DNA from: Flavobacterium sp. ENC
GTDB lineage: Bacteria; Bacteroidota; Bacteroidia; Flavobacteriales; Flavobacteriaceae
Length of the DNA: 64,000 nt
Direction: 5' to 3'
NCBI RefSeq assembly: GCF_020991415.1
Contig: NZ_JAJMOY010000005.1
Span: 186,001 to 250,000 of the forward strand
A program made the translations under genes and the position numbers. Shown here one piece after another: positions 1 to 8,900 of the stretch. Numbering within the stretch: position 1 is the stretch's first letter; the number at the start of each line of letters is the position of its first letter. Below the pieces are notes generated by a model. The model did no database searches. It had not been told where the DNA came from and was given only the letters and a program-made list of their open reading frames with translations.

Positions 1-778
1 GGATAATAGAAATAGAAGTCATCTGTTTCATTATATTATTCATGTTATTCGAAATCACCGAGGCGTAGGCATCCATCATTCCGGTCAGAATGTTACTGTA
101 AATATTGGCGGTATCCTGTGCCTGACTTAGTTCGATTTCGACGTCTTCGAGTAAATCTAAATCGTAGTCTGCTTTATGTGCTTTCAGGTTTTTGATGCGT
201 TGGAATAAAACGTCGTTTGCTTTTAAGGAAGTGATAAAAAAGACCAGACATTTTTCGATTTGAAGCAAGGCCTGCAGTTCTTCATTTTTAATCGATTTCT
301 CCAGATTATCTTCGGCGAGCTTTATTTTCTGATTGACTTGCTTCAGGTATTTAAGGTACCATACGCTTGATGAAAGCAATAATCGCAAAACCAGATCGGG
401 ATTATCTTTGACTTCAATGTTTTTACGCTGTGAATAGAAAACGAAATCTGAAATAATTTCCGTTTTGTAAAACGTAATGGTTACGCAGATATCGTCTTTG
501 AAAATGACACCCAGCGGAATGGTCTGAAAAGGCAGTTTAACGTCGTCACTTTTAATGGGAACGCGCATGATGATTAAGGTCCAGCCGTCTTCGATTTCGA
601 TACGGGGTCTTTCGTCAATATCTTCAATATCGTTGTAAAAGGCTTCGGGAATCTGAAGCTCTTCTAATAAGTATTTTTTTTCTGTTTCTGATGGATTTTC
701 AATATTAATCCAGCAGTTTGGAGTCCATTTTGAGATTTCCAGTAATCCGTTGTTGTTTTTGGTGTAAAAGGCTTTCAT
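1..778 (-). CDS. corA: CorA-family divalent cation transporter (C-terminus cut by window edge)
   Basis: This gene starts at an ATG at 776-778 and runs off the left edge, so about 259 residues are visible. The readable part is the cytoplasmic domain of a CorA-type Mg2+/Co2+ channel: an alpha/beta N-terminal domain (MKAFYTKNNNGLLEI at the start) followed by long charged helices, ending just where the first membrane helix and the family's GMN selectivity motif should begin. Those diagnostic parts lie outside the window, so the substrate cannot be judged. A -7 box (TACTTTTG, minus strand) sits at 890-897 with a TTG 18 bases further upstream. CorA family is the firm part; Mg2+ is inferred from the family. 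Confidence 0.85.
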   Translation of the reverse strand, partial: MKAFYTKNNNGLLEISKWTPNCWINIENPSETEKKYLLEELQIPEAFYNDIEDIDERPRIEIEDGWTLIIMRVPIKSDDVKLPFQTIPLGVIFKDDICVTITFYKTEIISDFVFYSQRKNIEVKDNPDLVLRLLLSSSVWYLKYLKQVNQKIKLAEDNLEKSIKNEELQALLQIEKCLVFFITSLKANDVLFQRIKNLKAHKADYDLDLLEDVEIELSQAQDTANIYSNILTGMMDAYASVISNNMNNIMKQMTSISII

Positions 779-889
779 TTCAAAAATACGGGGTGTTATC
801 ACAGCATTTTGAAATTTTCAAAAGCTGCTTTTAATTTAATACTAACGAATCATAATCGTCCATTTGGAGAAGTGTTTTTTTAAGTGCTG

Positions 890-918
890 CAAAAGTATCT
901 TTTATTTTTCAGACCCAA
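890..918 (-). promoter_or_regulatory. Promoter candidate for the CorA gene
   Basis: Read on the minus strand, TACTTTTG (890-897) matches the Bacteroidota -7 pattern TAnnTTTG, and a TTG (916-918) lies 18 bases upstream, within the usual spacing. It leaves a 5' leader of roughly 100 bases before the start at 778. Confidence 0.5.
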
Positions 919-1130
919 AACTTTAAAGTATTAATTATATATTAAAATGGAACTTTGGACTATTATTTAAATTCCAAATTTAAAAATTCCAAATTCCAAT
1001 TTTTTCCACCGCAACTCTCGTCTTTTTTATTCTTTGCTGGTTAAGCTGAGAGATTCTGGTTTCTATTTTGTATCCTTACAGAACTTAAATTCTACCTCTC
1101 TGTGTGTTAGAAATTTTAGTTCTATAAAGC
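919..1130. other. Gene-free stretch between CorA and the folD terminator
   Basis: No convincing gene here. It is AT-rich and contains low-complexity runs built on the word AAATTCCAA (about 968-1003), the same word that recurs in the inverted repeats near 34.1 and 45.2 kb. A plus-strand open frame starting at 1034 runs into the 3' end of folD and is not credible. Confidence 0.5.
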
Positions 1131-1160
1131 AAAAAAACCTGTTCAATAGAACAGGCTTTA
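1131..1160 (-). terminator. Rho-independent terminator of folD
   Basis: On the minus strand GCCTGTTC and GAACAGG pair around a TATT loop and are followed by a run of T. It lies about 20 bases after the folD stop codon. Confidence 0.8.
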
Positions 1161-1178
1161 CTATATATTTAGAGCAAT

Positions 1179-2063
1179 TTATTTTCCCGCGCTTCTCATT
1201 TTGCGTGCCAAAAGCGTATTTTTCAATAACATCGCAATGGTCATTGGTCCTACTCCACCCGGAACAGGCGTAATAAAAGATGCTTTTTTACTTACTTCAC
1301 CAAAATCAACATCGCCTTTTATGACGTACCCTTTTGAATTGGATGCATCCTCTACGCGGGTAATTCCAACATCAATGATTACCACTCCGTCTTTTACCAT
1401 ATCACCTTTTAAAAATTCAGGAACTCCTAAAGCGGTAATGATAATATCGGCATTTTTAGTGAATTCCGCTAAGTTTTTAGTGCGGCTGTGTGTCAGTGTA
1501 ACGGTTGAATCACCAGGATTCCCTTTACGGCTCATTAAGATGCTCATCGGGCGTCCTACGATATGACTTCTTCCAATAACTACTGTATGTTTTCCAGCCG
1601 TTTCTACTTTATAGCGCTCTAACAACTCCATAATTCCAAATGGTGTTGCCGGAATGAAACTTTCCATTTCAAGCGCCATTCTCCCAAAGTTGGTCGGGTG
1701 AAATCCGTCTACATCCTTGTCCGGATCGATCGCTAGTAAGATTTTTTGTTCGTCGATGTGTTTTGGCAATGGTAACTGAACGATATATCCGTCTAGATTA
1801 TCGTCTTCGTTTAGTGCTGCAATTTTATCTAATAAATCGGCTTCGGTAATATCCTCAGGCAAAGCTACTAAAGTGGAATCGAAGCCAATTTGCTGGCAGG
1901 ATTTTACTTTACTTCCCACGTAAGTTAAACTTGCTCCGTTATTCCCTACGATTACTGCTGCCAAATGAGGCACTTTTCCTCCGGCATCTTTAATCGATTG
2001 AACTTCGGCTGCAATTTCGTTTTTGATGTCTTCAGCTGTTTTTTTACCGTCTAGTAGTTGCAT
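1179..2063 (-). CDS. folD: Bifunctional methylenetetrahydrofolate dehydrogenase / methenyltetrahydrofolate cyclohydrolase FolD
   Basis: FolD interconverts 5,10-methylene-THF, 5,10-methenyl-THF and 10-formyl-THF in the cytosol, using NADP(H), and feeds one-carbon units to purine and formyl-Met synthesis. The 294-residue length is normal. The substrate-site segment with the catalytic Lys ([14 protein letters not shown], about residues 49-62), the family stretch [11 protein letters not shown], the Rossmann segment [14 protein letters not shown] and the C-terminal motif [16 protein letters not shown] are all present. It starts at an ATG at 2061-2063 and is separated from ffh by a 130-base gap rich in inverted repeats, so it may be transcribed separately. 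Confidence 0.97.
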   Translation of the reverse strand: MQLLDGKKTAEDIKNEIAAEVQSIKDAGGKVPHLAAVIVGNNGASLTYVGSKVKSCQQIGFDSTLVALPEDITEADLLDKIAALNEDDNLDGYIVQLPLPKHIDEQKILLAIDPDKDVDGFHPTNFGRMALEMESFIPATPFGIMELLERYKVETAGKHTVVIGRSHIVGRPMSILMSRKGNPGDSTVTLTHSRTKNLAEFTKNADIIITALGVPEFLKGDMVKDGVVIIDVGITRVEDASNSKGYVIKGDVDFGEVSKKASFITPVPGGVGPMTIAMLLKNTLLARKMRSAGK

Positions 2064-2083
2064 TATGTTGTAGTTAAAATGTT

Positions 2084-2190
2084 TCAGGTTTAAAGTTTCA
2101 AGTTGTAAAATTGAAAGTTCTTATTTCTTATTATTTAAAAAAGTTTCAAATTTCAGTCTCAAAACCTGAAACCTGAAACTTGAAACTTTT
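2084..2190. repeat. Inverted repeat between ffh and folD
   Basis: AAAGTTTCAAGTT (2093-2105) is the exact reverse complement of AACTTGAAACTTT (2176-2188), and the flanks carry further copies of the word GTTTCAGGTTT and its complement. The element fills the gap between two minus-strand genes and may act as a weak terminator or RNA hairpin. Confidence 0.6.
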
Positions 2191-2196
2191 ATTTTA

Positions 2197-3549
2197 TTAT
2201 CTCGGCATTCCGCCTGGCATTCCTTTCATGCCTCCCATCATTTTCATCAGGTTTTTTCCGCCCGGGCCCTGCATCATTTTCATCATCTTGCTCATTTGGT
2301 CGAACTGCTTCATTAACTGGTTTACCTGCTCGACTTTCGTTCCGGAACCTTTAGCGATCCTGGCTTTTCTTTTTACATCGATTATGGAAGGTTTACTTCT
2401 TTCGACCGGAGTCATCGAATGAATGATCGCTTCAATGTGTTTGAAAGCATCGTCTTCGATTTCAACATCTTTCATGGCTTTTGAAGCACCCGGTATCATT
2501 CCAACCAGATCTTTCATATTACCCATTTTCTTCACTTGCTGGATCTGCGTTAAGAAATCATCAAAACCAAATTCGTTTTTAGCGATTTTCTTCTGAAGTT
2601 TTCTGGCTTCCTCTTCGTCAAATTGCTCCTGCGCTCTTTCCACAAGGGACACAACGTCTCCCATACCTAAGATACGTTCAGCCATACGATCCGGATAGAA
2701 AACATCAATTGCTTCCATTTTCTCTCCTGTACCGACAAATTTGATTGGTTTGTTTACAACCGATTTGATAGAGATTGCAGCTCCACCACGGGTATCACCA
2801 TCTAATTTTGTCAGGATAACTCCATCAAAATTTAAGATATCATTGAAGGCTTTGGCTGTATTTACGGCATCTTGTCCTGTCATAGCATCTACAACGAACA
2901 AGGTTTCCTGTGGCTGAATTGCTTTATGAACACGGGCAATTTCGTCCATCATTTCCTGGTCTACTGCCAAACGTCCGGCTGTATCGACGATAACTACGTT
3001 AAAACCGTTTGCCTTCGCATGCTTAATTGCATTTTGTGCAATTTCAACAGGATTTTTATTTTCCGGTTCTGAGTACACCTCAACACCTATCTGGTCTCCC
3101 ACAACATGCAACTGATTGATCGCCGCAGGACGGTAGATATCACAAGCTACAAGAAGTGGTTTTTTGTTTTTCTTAGTCTTTAAAAAGTTGGCTAATTTTC
3201 CGGAGAAAGTCGTTTTACCGGAACCTTGCAAACCTGACATTAAAATAATGCTCGGATTCCCGGAAAGATTAATTCCTGCAACATCTCCACCCATTAATTC
3301 TGTTAGTTCATCTTTAACTAATTTTACTAATAGCTGACCTGGCTGAAGCGTTGTTAATACGTCCTGACCTATTGCTTTTTCTTTTACTTTGGTCGTAAAA
3401 TCCTTAGCAATTTTAAAGTTAACATCGGCATCTAATAAGGCACGACGAACTTCTTTTAAGGTATCGGCAACGTTTACTTCTGTAATTTTCCCGTGTCCTT
3501 TCAGTATATGGAACGCTTTATCTAACTTATCACTTAAATTATCAAACAT
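2197..3549 (-). CDS. ffh: Signal recognition particle GTPase Ffh (SRP54)
   Basis: Ffh binds hydrophobic signal sequences at the ribosome and, with SRP RNA and FtsY, delivers nascent membrane proteins to the translocon. The 450-residue protein has the N domain (1-90), a G domain with P-loop GLQGSGKTT, DTAGR, TKLDGDTRGGAA and the GTG closing loop, then a methionine-rich M domain (about 300-450) ending in MMKMMQGPGGKNLMKMMGG. Length and order are typical. The ATG at 3547-3549 follows a well-placed promoter. No SRP RNA gene was recognised in the window. Confidence 0.97.
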   Translation of the reverse strand: MFDNLSDKLDKAFHILKGHGKITEVNVADTLKEVRRALLDADVNFKIAKDFTTKVKEKAIGQDVLTTLQPGQLLVKLVKDELTELMGGDVAGINLSGNPSIILMSGLQGSGKTTFSGKLANFLKTKKNKKPLLVACDIYRPAAINQLHVVGDQIGVEVYSEPENKNPVEIAQNAIKHAKANGFNVVIVDTAGRLAVDQEMMDEIARVHKAIQPQETLFVVDAMTGQDAVNTAKAFNDILNFDGVILTKLDGDTRGGAAISIKSVVNKPIKFVGTGEKMEAIDVFYPDRMAERILGMGDVVSLVERAQEQFDEEEARKLQKKIAKNEFGFDDFLTQIQQVKKMGNMKDLVGMIPGASKAMKDVEIEDDAFKHIEAIIHSMTPVERSKPSIIDVKRKARIAKGSGTKVEQVNQLMKQFDQMSKMMKMMQGPGGKNLMKMMGGMKGMPGGMPR

Positions 3550-3571
3550 ATTATTTTGTTTATTTGAAGTG

Positions 3572-3602
3572 CAAAGATAATCTAATTAGATATTTCAGGC
3601 AA
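3572..3602 (-). promoter_or_regulatory. Promoter candidate for ffh
   Basis: Minus-strand TATCTTTG (3572-3579) fits TAnnTTTG, and a TTG (3600-3602) lies 20 bases upstream, the preferred spacing in Flavobacterium. It sits directly beside the tandem repeat element that begins at about 3631. Confidence 0.6.
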
Positions 3603-3623
3603 TTTTTATTTAGCTGCATTTAA

Positions 3624-4016
3624 CCGCAAGGCACGCAAAGATTTTGCGCAAAGTTCGCTATGTTTTTTTTCTCGCATATTTAGCAGATCGGGCAGATTAT
3701 TTTTTAGATTATGTATGAAAAAATCTGTTAAATCTGCTAAATCTGCGGGAAACAAAAAAAGCGCAAAGAGTATAAAAACTTTGCGCCTTTGTAACTGACT
3801 TTTTTTTGCACGCAAAGCTTTTGTGCAAAGTTTGCTATGTTTTTTTGCTCGCAGATTTAGCAGATCGGGCAGATTATTTTTTAGATTATGTATGAAAAAA
3901 TCTGTTGAATCTGCTAAATCTGCGGGAAACAAAAAAAAGCAAAGAGTATAAACCTTTGCGCATTTGTAACTTGGCTTTTTTTTGCACGCAAAGTCGCAAA
4001 GACGCAGAGAAAACAC
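3624..4016. repeat. Tandem 177/176 bp intergenic repeat with internal inverted repeats
   Basis: Two nearly identical units begin at 3631 and 3808, with a third partial start at 3984; each begins GCACGCAAAG. Within each unit the word GCAGATTTAGCAGA (one base different in unit 1) faces its reverse complement TCTGCTAAATCTGC, and outer GCGCAAAG/CTTTGCGC words face each other, so each unit can fold into a long hairpin. A 136-codon minus-strand open frame (3606-4016) is only a by-product: its protein is the same block repeated twice. Confidence 0.85.
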
Positions 4017-4058
4017 CTTTGCAACTTTGTTCCTTTGTTCCTTTGAACCTTTTTTAAA

Positions 4059-5738
4059 TTAGAACTGAAAATAGATAAACGGCTGAGAACCTGCTACTGC
4101 TGTTGCGTACACAATCCAATAGACGAAACCTAAAATGATTGCTTTAATCAATAAAGGAGTCCTGTCAAAAGTCCATTTTAGTTTTGTGGTGAATATTTCA
4201 GGTAAGAAATGCCAAACATATCCGAACAACATTAATAAGAATACATTTTTGTATCCTAAAACTATGGCTTTCCATTGTTCCGGCTCGAAAGTTAACTGAC
4301 CAATATTATTGATGACCTGCAAGGCTGTTTCGAAATCTCTGGCGCGGAAAAAGATCCAGCAGAAAACGACGAAGTGAAATGTAATCAGGATAGAGAAAAA
4401 CTTCCAAAGGAAATTAGAGCCTTCTTTTTTGGAAGGGAAAAGTTCCATGAAAATTTTATGAACGGCTAATGCCAGTCCATGTAAAGCTCCCCAGATAATG
4501 AATTGAGCTCCGGCTCCGTGCCATAATCCTCCCAAAAGCATGGTAGTGAATAAGTTGAAATTGGTTACAAGCGTCTGATTTTTTTTCTTCGAAAGTAAAA
4601 ATGTCAGGCAAAAAACGCCAATTGCTCCAATTGCTATGGCCAGCGGAATAAAGCTTTCATTCACATTCGACATTCCCCAAAGCAATAATCCGAAGAAGAA
4701 TAAACTTGGAAACAAATATCCGGCAAATGTTCCTTCTCTGTTTCCTCCGATGGAGATGTACAAAAAGTCTTTTAGCCATGTTGATAGCGAAATATGCCAT
4801 CTTCTCCAGAAATCGGTAATCGATACTGATTTATATGGCGTTCTAAAGTTGGCCGGCAATTTAAATCCTAACAACAAAGCAATTCCGATTGCCATGTCTG
4901 AATATCCTGAAAAATCACAGTAAATCTGGATGGCATATCCGTAAGAGGCCATTAAATTTTCAAATGAAGTATAACTCATCGGCGTATCAAAAACACGGTC
5001 TACGAAATTGATCGAGATGTAATTTGAAATTACCGTCTTCTTTATTAATCCGCCGATAATGAGGAACAAAGCGTTATTTACATCCTGTTTCGTAAGGTTC
5101 AGCTTTTGATAAATCTGCGGAAGAAAATCTTTGGCACGTACGATTGGTCCTGCCACTAATTGCGGGAAGAAGGAAACGAAGAATAAATATTCGATGTAAT
5201 TTTTTGTTGGCTTTATTTCTTCACGATAAATTTCAATGATATAACTCATCGACTGAAACGTATAAAACGAAATTCCGACCGGAAGGAAAACATTATGAAG
5301 TTCGAAATGACCATTGAACATATCATTGTAGGTCACGATCATAAAATTCATATACTTGAAATACCCCAGTAATCCTAAATTTAGGATCACACTTATTACC
5401 AGATATATTTTCTTTACCACGTCTTTCTTTTCCCTGTAGATAATCTGACTAAGGCCATAATCGACTACGGAAGAAAGAAGTAACAACAAAAAGTAAATCC
5501 CGCTTGACTTATAATAAAAGAAAAGTGAAAACAGAATAACGTATGTTAATCGTAAATAAAATGTTTTACGCAAAAACGCGTAAACAAAATAGAAAACCAG
5601 AAACAATCCGAGGAATAAACCTGTATTGAATAATAATTTTTCTTCGGGATTATATATGAACCAACTTTTGGCTTGTTCTATCGTAATTTCTCCAAAATTC
5701 TGAACAAACCAGTCATTTATGCTATTACCTGTTATCAA
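4059..5738 (-). CDS. MBOAT-family membrane O-acyltransferase (AlgI/PatA-like)
   Basis: Multi-pass inner-membrane protein (559 residues, about 11 hydrophobic segments) of the MBOAT family, which moves acyl groups across the membrane to an exported partner. Family landmarks are visible: FPQLVAGPIVR (191-201), CDFSGYSDMAIG (274-285), WRRWHISLSTWLKDFLYI (311-328), WHGA with His407 and the second conserved His420 in WGALHG. The first codon is TTG (5736-5738), one base after the stop of the upstream SGNH gene; no ATG is available before the first membrane segments, so TTG with translational coupling is the likely start. Context with two exported SGNH proteins points to O-acetylation of an envelope polymer; whether peptidoglycan or a polysaccharide is not decided by the sequence. 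Confidence 0.92.
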   Translation of the reverse strand: MITGNSINDWFVQNFGEITIEQAKSWFIYNPEEKLLFNTGLFLGLFLVFYFVYAFLRKTFYLRLTYVILFSLFFYYKSSGIYFLLLLLSSVVDYGLSQIIYREKKDVVKKIYLVISVILNLGLLGYFKYMNFMIVTYNDMFNGHFELHNVFLPVGISFYTFQSMSYIIEIYREEIKPTKNYIEYLFFVSFFPQLVAGPIVRAKDFLPQIYQKLNLTKQDVNNALFLIIGGLIKKTVISNYISINFVDRVFDTPMSYTSFENLMASYGYAIQIYCDFSGYSDMAIGIALLLGFKLPANFRTPYKSVSITDFWRRWHISLSTWLKDFLYISIGGNREGTFAGYLFPSLFFFGLLLWGMSNVNESFIPLAIAIGAIGVFCLTFLLSKKKNQTLVTNFNLFTTMLLGGLWHGAGAQFIIWGALHGLALAVHKIFMELFPSKKEGSNFLWKFFSILITFHFVVFCWIFFRARDFETALQVINNIGQLTFEPEQWKAIVLGYKNVFLLMLFGYVWHFLPEIFTTKLKWTFDRTPLLIKAIILGFVYWIVYATAVAGSQPFIYFQF

Positions 5739-5739
5739 C

Positions 5740-7161
5740 TTACTTTTTTGATTTAAAATTATCGTATGCTCTTAAAAATGCCTCTGTAAAAAGTTTTCCT
5801 TGCTTTTCGTATCCTTTTTTAGAATAATGAACGAAATCCGGACCAATTAATCCTTCTGCTCTTAATGTTCTCACTCCGTTTAAGCCTCCAAATTCATCGT
5901 ATAAATCCCAAACTGCAAAATCATCTTTTTCTGCAACGCTGTTAATACGTTCTGCGTATTCTTTCACGTAAATATTTGGTTTTCTTTTTCTGTGCAGCGA
6001 AGGCGGCGGTGTCATCACAATAATAGGAACGTCAATTTTTTGTTCCTTAAGATTACTTATAAATTCCCGCAATTGTCTGATATATGCCGAAGCTTCCATG
6101 TTGTCGTAACTTTCATTTGTTCCGAGGGAGAAAATCAACAAATCAGGTTTTAGGGCTTTTAATTGTTCAAAAAACAAAGGATATTTATTATAGTCTGAAA
6201 ATTTAGCACCATTTACGCCGATTCCGCTGTAGGTTATACCCGGAGCATCTTTCTCGAGCACCAATCCGTTAAGTTCAAATTCTGAGGCACTTTTATTCGG
6301 GATCAGGTAAATTCTGTCTAATGCTTTTTCCGAATTATAATAATGTGAAAAAGAATCCGAGGTAAGATTTAGCGGAACAAATTCTGAGCTTTTAATATTT
6401 TTGGGTTTTGTTTCATTTGTAGGGATCTTCAGCGTTCTTCCTGCTCTGATATTGTTTGATTTCAGGCCGTTTGCCTTTTTAATTTCGGCAATTGAAATAT
6501 TATATTTATCAGCAATTACAGAAATAGCTTCTCCTTTTTTTATTTTATGTGTTATGACTTTTCGTTCCGTAGATTGCGTGATATTTGTCTGAGAGGATAT
6601 AGCCAGATCAAACATATCTTGATTTTGCGGCGTAATAATATGAATAGAGTTGAATTTATAAGCCGGATCTTTTATATTTAACTGTACTGCAAAACCTCCG
6701 GTATCTCTCCAGAGTCCAATGCCACTCAAGCCAACCGGTTTGCTTTTGAACGGATATATATTTCGATAACTTTCCCAGGTTTTGTTCGAATAAAACCTTT
6801 CGTTATAAGAGCCGTTTGTTTTTGCCAGTTGATACGGAAAAACAAAACCGCGACCTGCATTTCCGAACTGCTGCTGCAAAATTTTTCTAATTTTATTGGT
6901 CATTAAATCCCCCTGGATATGAGAATCACCAATGTGCACAATATTTATTTTCCGGTTCTTACCACTCTCATTTTCTTTTAATTTCTCAAAAACACTTTCT
7001 AATACCTGAGCATTATAAATGTGATTTCCAGTATAAGTTTCAATCGTAGCGGTATCGATTTTACTAATCATGTTTTTAATTGTTGAAAGTGAGACGGACT
7101 TTTGCGCTTTACTATTTGCCGACCATAAAAGACAGCAAAAGAAAATAATAAGTTTATTCAT
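5740..7161 (-). CDS. Exported SGNH/GDSL hydrolase-like protein with an internal LysM domain
   Basis: 473 residues with a signal peptide ending SANSKAQ (about residue 20). Block I of the SGNH fold is IVHIGDSHIQGD (Ser80) and the closing block is DFVHYSKKG (Asp442, His445); SLGTNES resembles block III. Between them, about residues 203-247, lies a LysM domain (ITHKIKKGEAISVIADKYNI through NIRAGRTLKIP), so the carbohydrate-binding module is inserted inside the hydrolase fold rather than at an end. SGNH partners of MBOAT proteins either transfer or remove O-acetyl groups; LysM usually binds GlcNAc-containing glycans such as peptidoglycan. It overlaps the upstream SGNH gene by 8 bases and is one base from the MBOAT gene. 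Confidence 0.88.
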   Translation of the reverse strand: MNKLIIFFCCLLWSANSKAQKSVSLSTIKNMISKIDTATIETYTGNHIYNAQVLESVFEKLKENESGKNRKINIVHIGDSHIQGDLMTNKIRKILQQQFGNAGRGFVFPYQLAKTNGSYNERFYSNKTWESYRNIYPFKSKPVGLSGIGLWRDTGGFAVQLNIKDPAYKFNSIHIITPQNQDMFDLAISSQTNITQSTERKVITHKIKKGEAISVIADKYNISIAEIKKANGLKSNNIRAGRTLKIPTNETKPKNIKSSEFVPLNLTSDSFSHYYNSEKALDRIYLIPNKSASEFELNGLVLEKDAPGITYSGIGVNGAKFSDYNKYPLFFEQLKALKPDLLIFSLGTNESYDNMEASAYIRQLREFISNLKEQKIDVPIIVMTPPPSLHRKRKPNIYVKEYAERINSVAEKDDFAVWDLYDEFGGLNGVRTLRAEGLIGPDFVHYSKKGYEKQGKLFTEAFLRAYDNFKSKK

Positions 7162-8635
7162 TTACACTATCTTTTAGCACAGATACGGAATCTGCTTTAG
7201 TTTTTCTGACAGGTTTTGGTCGCTCCCCTGCTTCACGTTTTTCACGCAGTACTTTATATTCTTCGTAACCTTTATTCAACTGACTGTACAATAAATTTCC
7301 GATGGCCTTTGCTCCGCGCTGGTTAAAGTGTGTATAATCTTTATTGGCTCTGGCCGGAGCTTCATCTACCCATTTTACCATTGACCCATCGCCACCCATC
7401 AGGGTATACAGATTTACAAATCCTGATTCGGTATCGAGGGCGTATCTCTTCTGTGCTTTCATTAAAGGAACCACGGCCGAATCGGTTTTCATTTCAAGAT
7501 CGTATTTCGTTGATTTATCAGCTGTTGAAACAATCAGAATAGAAACGCCCGGAAAAGATTCTTTGATTTTAGCTACTGTCTTTTTCATCCCTCTCTGGTA
7601 CCAGGAATAATTTTTGGTCCCGTAATTTAAAACATTGGTTCCATAATGTAAGATGACCAGATCATACTTCAGGTTATGATTAAAGGCCTGCATTACGCCT
7701 GCATTAAACATTGAAATAGGCAGTCCTGAATTTCCTCTTTGTGAAAAATTATCCACATGAACACCTGTTCCATTATCAAAATTAAATCCATAAATCGGAA
7801 TAGAATCAGCCTGTATGAAATTGGCTTTGAATGATTTTATACTTCCTGAGGTCACTTTCAGGGTATTCACCAGATTATTTGGAGAAAGGGTTTTTCGCAA
7901 GGTGTCTTTACCGATAATGAAATTCACATTTCCTTTTTTAGAGGCCTTTCCATAAAATAAGGTTGGATTATCTAAAGTCGTAGAGAATTTAGTCAATCCT
8001 GCCTCGTATTGTACCCAGGTAGAATTTGATTTGTCATTTGCAAAAAACACATGTCCGTTTACTCCGAAAGGACTTGTTGGTTTTTTTACATTCAGGTAGG
8101 ATTGTGTTTTCCAGTTTTTGGAAAAAAGTGCTTTCACGGAACCTCTGGAAGCAGAAGATTCAGAGATTATCGAAACAAAACCTACTCCGTTTCCTCCAAA
8201 GCGTTCCTGATAATTCATTCGGACGTCCTGTACAATTAAGTCACCGTCGGTCATAGAATCCCCATAGTAAGCGATTCGGACTTTAGATTGTGGATTTTTC
8301 TCCAATTGATATAATTTCTCATAAAAAGAAATCAGGTATTGATATCCTTTATAATTATCGAAAGTTTCAGGCGGGAATTCAATTCCTTCAGAAGCATCAA
8401 AGATAATTTTTTCTCCTGCTTCCTTCTTTTCATCTTCAGAGATACTGTCTCCTTTTTGAGATAACGAATCATTGGCAACCGACTCCAGGAGCAGACTGTC
8501 AATAAGTATGTTTTTGGAGTCCAGTTTACCTTCCGGAAAAATTTTATCCGGTAAGATTTGTTTAAATCCGATGAAAGCTATGAATGCTAATGCTACAATG
8601 GCAAAAGACTGAAAAAAATAAGATTTTGTATTCAC
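7154..8635 (-). CDS. Membrane-anchored SGNH/GDSL hydrolase-like protein
   Basis: First gene of the acyl-transfer operon, 493 residues, starting at GTG (8633-8635). One N-terminal membrane segment (about 9-27) anchors a periplasmic domain. SGNH blocks: RIAYYGDSMTDGD (Ser127), LHYGTNVLNYG, and DYTHFNQRG (Asp433, His436). About 200 residues between block I and the middle block look beta-rich, as in PatB/Ape-type proteins that carry a carbohydrate-binding insert. The C-terminus is lysine-rich and ends in a Ser/Asp-rich tail. Together with the neighbours it is probably the acceptor-side enzyme for polymer O-acylation; de-acylation is an alternative. Confidence 0.85.
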   Translation of the reverse strand: MNTKSYFFQSFAIVALAFIAFIGFKQILPDKIFPEGKLDSKNILIDSLLLESVANDSLSQKGDSISEDEKKEAGEKIIFDASEGIEFPPETFDNYKGYQYLISFYEKLYQLEKNPQSKVRIAYYGDSMTDGDLIVQDVRMNYQERFGGNGVGFVSIISESSASRGSVKALFSKNWKTQSYLNVKKPTSPFGVNGHVFFANDKSNSTWVQYEAGLTKFSTTLDNPTLFYGKASKKGNVNFIIGKDTLRKTLSPNNLVNTLKVTSGSIKSFKANFIQADSIPIYGFNFDNGTGVHVDNFSQRGNSGLPISMFNAGVMQAFNHNLKYDLVILHYGTNVLNYGTKNYSWYQRGMKKTVAKIKESFPGVSILIVSTADKSTKYDLEMKTDSAVVPLMKAQKRYALDTESGFVNLYTLMGGDGSMVKWVDEAPARANKDYTHFNQRGAKAIGNLLYSQLNKGYEEYKVLREKREAGERPKPVRKTKADSVSVLKDSVNE

Positions 8636-8715
8636 TTAGTACTTATAAATTTTGAAGAGCGGTTTTGTCAAACCCCGGTTTGTAAATTCCTGCTAATTCC
8701 TATAAAAAACATCCG

Positions 8716-8723
8716 CAAAGATA
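8716..8723 (-). promoter_or_regulatory. -7 box for the SGNH-SGNH-MBOAT operon
   Basis: Minus-strand TATCTTTG matches TAnnTTTG, about 80 bases before the GTG start. I found no clear -33 TTG at the right distance, so the call is tentative. Confidence 0.4.
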
Positions 8724-8770
8724 GGACTAAACGTTAATTTATAATTTTTTTTAACGATTAAAATAAAACA

Positions 8771-8800
8771 AAAAAAGAGGCTAGATAAATCTAACCTCTC
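8771..8800 (-). terminator. Terminator downstream of the HmuY-like gene
   Basis: Stem AGAGGCTAGA (8776-8785) with TCTAACCTCT (8790-8799) and a TAAA loop; read on the minus strand it is followed by seven T. One G-U pair. It lies about 100 bases past the stop codon at 8901. Confidence 0.75.
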
Positions 8801-8900
8801 TCAAAAAAAAATAAAAAAAACAAAGCTAATGATTCATTGAAATTCTGCTTTCGCATTTATTAGAATAAATAATCTTTATAGTTTTAATTTTCGCAGTGAA

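Noticed and set aside
1034..1273. Plus-strand open frame of 79 codons
   Set aside because: Overlaps the folD 3' end and terminator and has no protein-like composition.
2064..2196. Possible riboswitch for folD
   Set aside because: The gap is an inverted repeat downstream-side of ffh and lacks any recognisable aptamer pattern.
3631..3990. Possible CRISPR array
   Set aside because: Only two long units, no short repeats with unique spacers, and no cas genes anywhere in the window.
3606..4016. 136-codon minus-strand open frame
   Set aside because: It is the tandem intergenic repeat read as protein: the same block occurs twice, and hairpin arms encode it. No promoter or start context.
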